A DNA stretch of 64,000 nucleotides from Oenanthe sinensis. Lineage: Eukaryota > Streptophyta > Magnoliopsida > Apiales > Apiaceae. The notes under the pieces were generated by a model. That model made no database searches and was not told where the DNA came from. It was given only the letters and a program-made list of their open reading frames with translations. A program made the position numbers and the translations under genes. This document shows, piece by piece, positions 60,594-64,000 of this stretch. Location of the stretch: NCBI GenBank assembly GCA_028671895.1, contig JAPMAC010000231.1:12984001-13048000 (forward strand), read 5' to 3'. Each line of letters opens with the position of its first letter. Position 1 is the stretch's first letter.

Positions 60594-60821
60594 TGCATAA
60601 TTTGATTATTTCTCTAAGTTGCGGAAAGGAATTTGATTATCCTTATTTCGTCATCTGAATTTTGAAAATCAATACAAACCCTGTGTATAGTTTGTTCAAA
60701 TTTTTTTCCTATGAAATACTAAACATGACAACAAATTAGCATGATATACATTGTAACATATAAATTATTTCTTTATCAAGCACCATTATATATGTCTATG
60801 TTCCCTTATCTGTCCCCTTTA
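60594..60821 (+). other. SPPL 3' flank and likely 3' UTR
   Basis: Non-coding sequence after the TGA at 60591-60593. AT-rich, with several AATACAAA/ATGAAATA-type elements (for example near 60670 and 60710) but no perfect AATAAA. Confidence 0.4.
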
Positions 60822-61022
60822 CACTGTGCTCCCGAGTTTAGAAACCGGGAGAAGAGAAAAAAAAAAGGAAAAGAAAATTTTAAAATTTTCTTCTCAAATC
60901 ATGCTCCCGAGTTTTTTCGGGATAGAAGAGAAAAGCATATTAAAGAAATTTTTTCGTTTATTTTCTCTAACCTTCTTTTCTCTTCTCTTCTTTACTAAAA
61001 TCAAAAACTCTGGAGTACAGTG
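60822..61022. mobile_element. MITE 3' of SPPL (201 bp), CACTG ends, TTA duplication
   Basis: The terminal inverted repeat CACTGTGCTCCCGAGTTT matches the inverted right end CACTGTACTCCAGAGTTT at 16 of 18 positions. TTA flanks both sides (60819-60821 and 61023-61025). The 3-bp duplication fits CACTA or PIF/Harbinger relatives. An internal second copy of GCTCCCGAGTTT lies near 60902. The two overlapping plus-strand frames here are not genes. Confidence 0.72.
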
Positions 61023-61025
61023 TTA

Positions 61026-61612
61026 GTGTTCCATGTCAGTGTTTCTGAACCTGAGCATATGAAGAGAAGTAAATACATTCGAGGAATATTCCAGAAAAAA
61101 TTTGTTTGCAGAATTTAAACTAAATCAAAAAAAAAATTAAAGTTTGAAATGTCATGTTTTGGAAGAATTTCAAATATGGGTCAAAATGCGAGCGCCTTGG
61201 ATCAGAAAGATAGACAGTTGACAAATATCAAAATAGGCATTTTCGCACTATGCACCAGATTATGAGTAATTAATACTAGTGTATCTCCATTTCATGATGG
61301 TGATATATGCACATCTGAATTGATTCCGGTCTTTTATGTTAATTGACTATAATAACTTTACAATTTTCTTTCTAAATTTTTAATATAGTAATATGTTAAC
61401 TATTTTTTATTAAATTTCAATTATAATTTTTTTTAAAAATTTAACTTTGATATTTTATATACGAAATATATACTAATAAAAAAATATTTCAAAATATTCA
61501 TTGTTAATTAAAATAAACACATTTTAATAAACTAAATAAATTACATAGAAATAAAACAAATACAAAATAAATCAATTATATTTTATTATTATGCATTGAA
61601 ATAATAATAAAA
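61026..61612. other. AT-rich intergenic stretch
   Basis: No coding frame, repeat or motif seen between the MITE and the next LTR. Confidence 0.6.
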
Positions 61613-61719
61613 TGTTAGTTGTTACATTTATATTAGAAAACAAACATTGATGCTGTCAGAGAATATCAAAGAACATAGTTTATGTTGCTGACATCATCAG
61701 AGATTAGAAAGATGTCGGT

Positions 61720-61825
61720 CAGAGTTTACTCTAGCAGAGAATACTCAATCAGAAATTACTCTAACAGAGAATACTCTATCAGAGTCTATCAAACCGACAG
61801 AGTTTATTATCAGAGTTTACTAAAT
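61720..61825 (+). repeat. 15-bp tandem array in LTR U3, about 7 copies
   Basis: Units of CAGAGNNTACTCNAN: CAGAGTTTACTCTAG, CAGAGAATACTCAAT, CAGAAATTACTCTAA, CAGAGAATACTCTAT and three looser ones. It lies about 120 bp upstream of the TATA box. Confidence 0.82.
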
Positions 61826-61948
61826 AAGAAAACAGACAAATCAGAATATGATTGGGATAGTGAAGAAGGAACTCAAATTCAATTCTATTTACCTTATGAA
61901 AGCTATTCTTATCATTATCTGTTTTGTAATTGATCTTGTAACTATGTC

Positions 61949-61956
61949 TATATAAA
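61949..61956 (+). promoter_or_regulatory. LTR TATA box
   Basis: TATATAAAAAC within the LTR, about 220 bp before its end. Confidence 0.55.
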
Positions 61957-62178
61957 AACAGAAGTAGGTTAACATTATTAAAATATTCAAGTGATATTAT
62001 TCTCATAGCCTAACAGCTCTTAAGAACATTGAATTTCTTGAAAGAGTTTTGTATTCATGTTCATTATCATTAATACAAAAAAGTGGTTCTTTTATATACT
62101 TGTATTCTTGATCAATTATTTGGTGTTTATTATATTCAACCCCCCTTCTATAATAAACTATTTAACTGGGCAAACAAT

Positions 62179-62190
62179 TGGTATCAGAGC
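62179..62190 (+). other. Primer binding site, tRNA-iMet type
   Basis: TGGTATCAGAGC two bases after the LTR end. Confidence 0.9.
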
Positions 62191-62224
62191 AAGCAGTTAA
62201 TTTTAACTAAAAGATCACATAAAC

Positions 62225-63930
62225 ATGTCTGGAAACAAGTATGAAAGCATCATAATCTCAATCTTGAAGAAGGCTGAATACCCTACATGAAGGATAAAGA
62301 TGATGATGTTTTTAGAAGCAACTGATCCTGATTATATAGACAAAATCATTGAAAGTCAATACCTCCCAACCAAACTAGTACCATCAATAATTGTGGAAGG
62401 CAGACAAGTTCTTGAATAGTATACTTTGAAGGATAAAAAAGAGTGGACCAATGATGAAAAACTAGAAGTTCTCAAAGATGCAAAGGTAAGAAACATACTG
62501 TATTACAGTCTTGACTCTGTAATGTCTAATAGGGTATTTGCTAACAAAACTGCAAAAGAGATCTGGGATGCACTAGAGGTTCAATGTCAATGAACCAAGG
62601 AAATAAAGAAAAATAGAAGATCTGTGTTAATTCAAGAATATGAATATTTTGAGGCAAAACAGAATGAGTCTCTTACTAATATATATGACAAATTTCTTAC
62701 TCTATTAAATAATTTGGCTTTGGTGGATAAGGTGTATGATAAACATATGAGATGTCTAAGGGCTCTTCCTGAAGAATGGGATCTATAAACATCTTTAATA
62801 AGAGATAGGGCTTATTTAGATGAGATGTCTCTAGATGAAGTCTATGGAAGATTGAAAAATCATGATCTGGAATTACAGTAAAGGAAGAATAGGAAGAGCA
62901 GCAAGGCAAAATCTATTGCTTTGAATGTTGAGGCTAAGATTGAAGAACCAAAGGAAAAAGTCCCTAATGCCTCAACAAGAAAAGGAAAAGTTGTAATGGT
63001 CAAGGAAAGCAGTGAATCAGAGTCTGAGACAAACTCTGATGCAAACTCTGATGACTCCATAGACTCTGACATGATGGAGATGGTTGCTATGATTGTCAAA
63101 GGCTTATAAAAGATGAAGTATAGGAAGAACAGAAAATAAGGGAACTTCCAGAAGAAGGATGGAGAACCAGAGAAGAAAGAGAGATTCAGGAAAAGAGAAG
63201 ATAGAGATGGAAAATTAAAAATTGTTGACAAATCAAAGGTCAAGTATTACAAGTGTAACAAGATGGGGCACTTTGCTACTGAGTGCAGAAGCAAGGAATC
63301 TGAAAAAGCACTAATCACATCAAAGAAGAATTGGATGGATTCCTCAGACTCTGAAGAGGAAATCAATTATGCTCTCATGGCAAACATTGATGCTCCCATC
63401 TTAAACACTGATAAGGTACCAAACTCTATCTTTAACATTGATACTGAAAATATCTGTGAATTAAAGTCTTTCCTTAGATCTTTGCATGTTAGTTTTAAAT
63501 CACAGTCTCTTGAGAATGAAAGATTAAAATCTGAGATACAAGCCTTGATTGCTAAGAATAACTTTCTTGAATTTAAAAATTCACACATGCTTGGCACTAA
63601 GAAAGGTTGTGAGAATGCTATACACATGCAAACTCTGTTAGAAATACAAGTGAAATATTTAAAATCTGAGATAGCTAAAGAAAATGAGACTTTCAGAGTT
63701 TGGACAAACTCTGGTAAGAGAGTCCAAAAAATGTTTTCTAACAAGAATTAGAGTTCTGCCTTAGGTTATGAATTTGACAAGGAAACACACACTAAAACAC
63801 ATACAAAAGGAACATTGAGTGAACCTGTGAAATTTGTTAGAGTTAATAATAACAATAAAAATATCAATGGTGAATTCTCTAATAATAACAAAGGTAAAGA
63901 AAATAGTGTGTTAGAAAAATTTGAAGGCAG
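62225..63930 (+). pseudogene. Sirevirus gag with in-frame stops
   Basis: One reading frame from the ATG at 62225 (MSGNKYESII) to about 63930 without a frameshift but with eight stops (near 62288, 62417, 62591, 62786, 62879, 63107, 63137 and 63749). It holds a UBN2-type capsid domain (about residues 20-215, with EIWDAL), an acidic Ser/Glu/Asp stretch near 260-290, a CX2CX4HX4C zinc knuckle near 345-358, and a long Leu/Glu-rich segment after it (about 410-490) likely to form a coiled coil. Near 63930 the frame shifts and continues as a lysine-rich segment to the window edge. Confidence 0.85.
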
Positions 63931-64000
63931 TCACTAATAAAAACAAACCTAAAAAGGTTAAGAGAAATAGAAATGACAAAATAGGATTTTTCAAGGAGAA

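Larger units (their letters stand above)
61613..62176 (+). repeat. 5' LTR of sirevirus-type element (about 564 bp)
   Basis: The right end, AACTGGGCAAACA preceded by TATTCAACCCCCC, is fixed by the primer site. The left end TGTTAG at 61613 is inferred. A TATA box CTATATAAA lies at 61949 and the 15-bp repeat array in U3. Ends resemble the LTR at 41837-42577. Confidence 0.65.
61613..64000 (+). mobile_element. Sirevirus-type element, 5' part, continues beyond window
   Basis: 5' LTR, primer site and gag in order on the plus strand; pol would lie to the right of the window. Confidence 0.82.

Overview
This is a eudicot plant nuclear window. It is AT-rich, full of nested Ty1/copia LTR retrotransposons, and carries one intact host gene with 14 exons joined by GT-AG introns. 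I cannot fix the genus from sequence alone.

Layout: (1) 1-6231, a copia element on the plus strand ('family A') with leader, gag-pol and 3' LTR; its 5' LTR lies before the window. (2) 6232-6273, the last bases of a sirevirus-type LTR, then a gene-free stretch. (3) 8254-25953, a 17.7-kb sirevirus-like element on the minus strand with two LTRs, a tRNA-iMet primer site, multiplied polypurine tracts and a perfect 5-bp target duplication (AAAGG), but no intact coding. Nested inside it is a 5.5-kb relative of family A (11575-17100, duplication CTTTC), reduced to LTRs, leader and part of gag. (4) 26806-42577, a pile of broken sirevirus-lineage elements and LTRs, with env-like reading frames and striking short-repeat arrays in the LTR promoters, plus another family-A LTR (38097-39646). 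(5) 42675-43412, relics of an RNase H-like protein and a PIF/Harbinger transposase. (6) 44068-60593, a signal peptide peptidase-like aspartic protease gene (SPPL, 519 residues). All its exons are open; its introns contain hAT-type MITEs, a small copia derivative, an LTR-like insertion and simple repeats. (7) 60822-61022, a MITE just 3' of the gene. (8) 61613-64000, the 5' LTR and gag of another sirevirus, decayed by in-frame stops.

Only SPPL looks like a functional host gene. It would act in endomembranes to cleave membrane-spanning peptides. The rest is a record of insertion, deletion and decay. The least ordinary material is the set of different tandem arrays in the LTR U3 regions (one built of TTCnnGAA units like heat-shock elements), the decayed VHGF-repeat protein split by a nested insertion, and the sirevirus derivative that kept integrase and env-like sequence but lost reverse transcriptase. 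I found no tRNA or rRNA genes, no CRISPR and no prokaryotic features.
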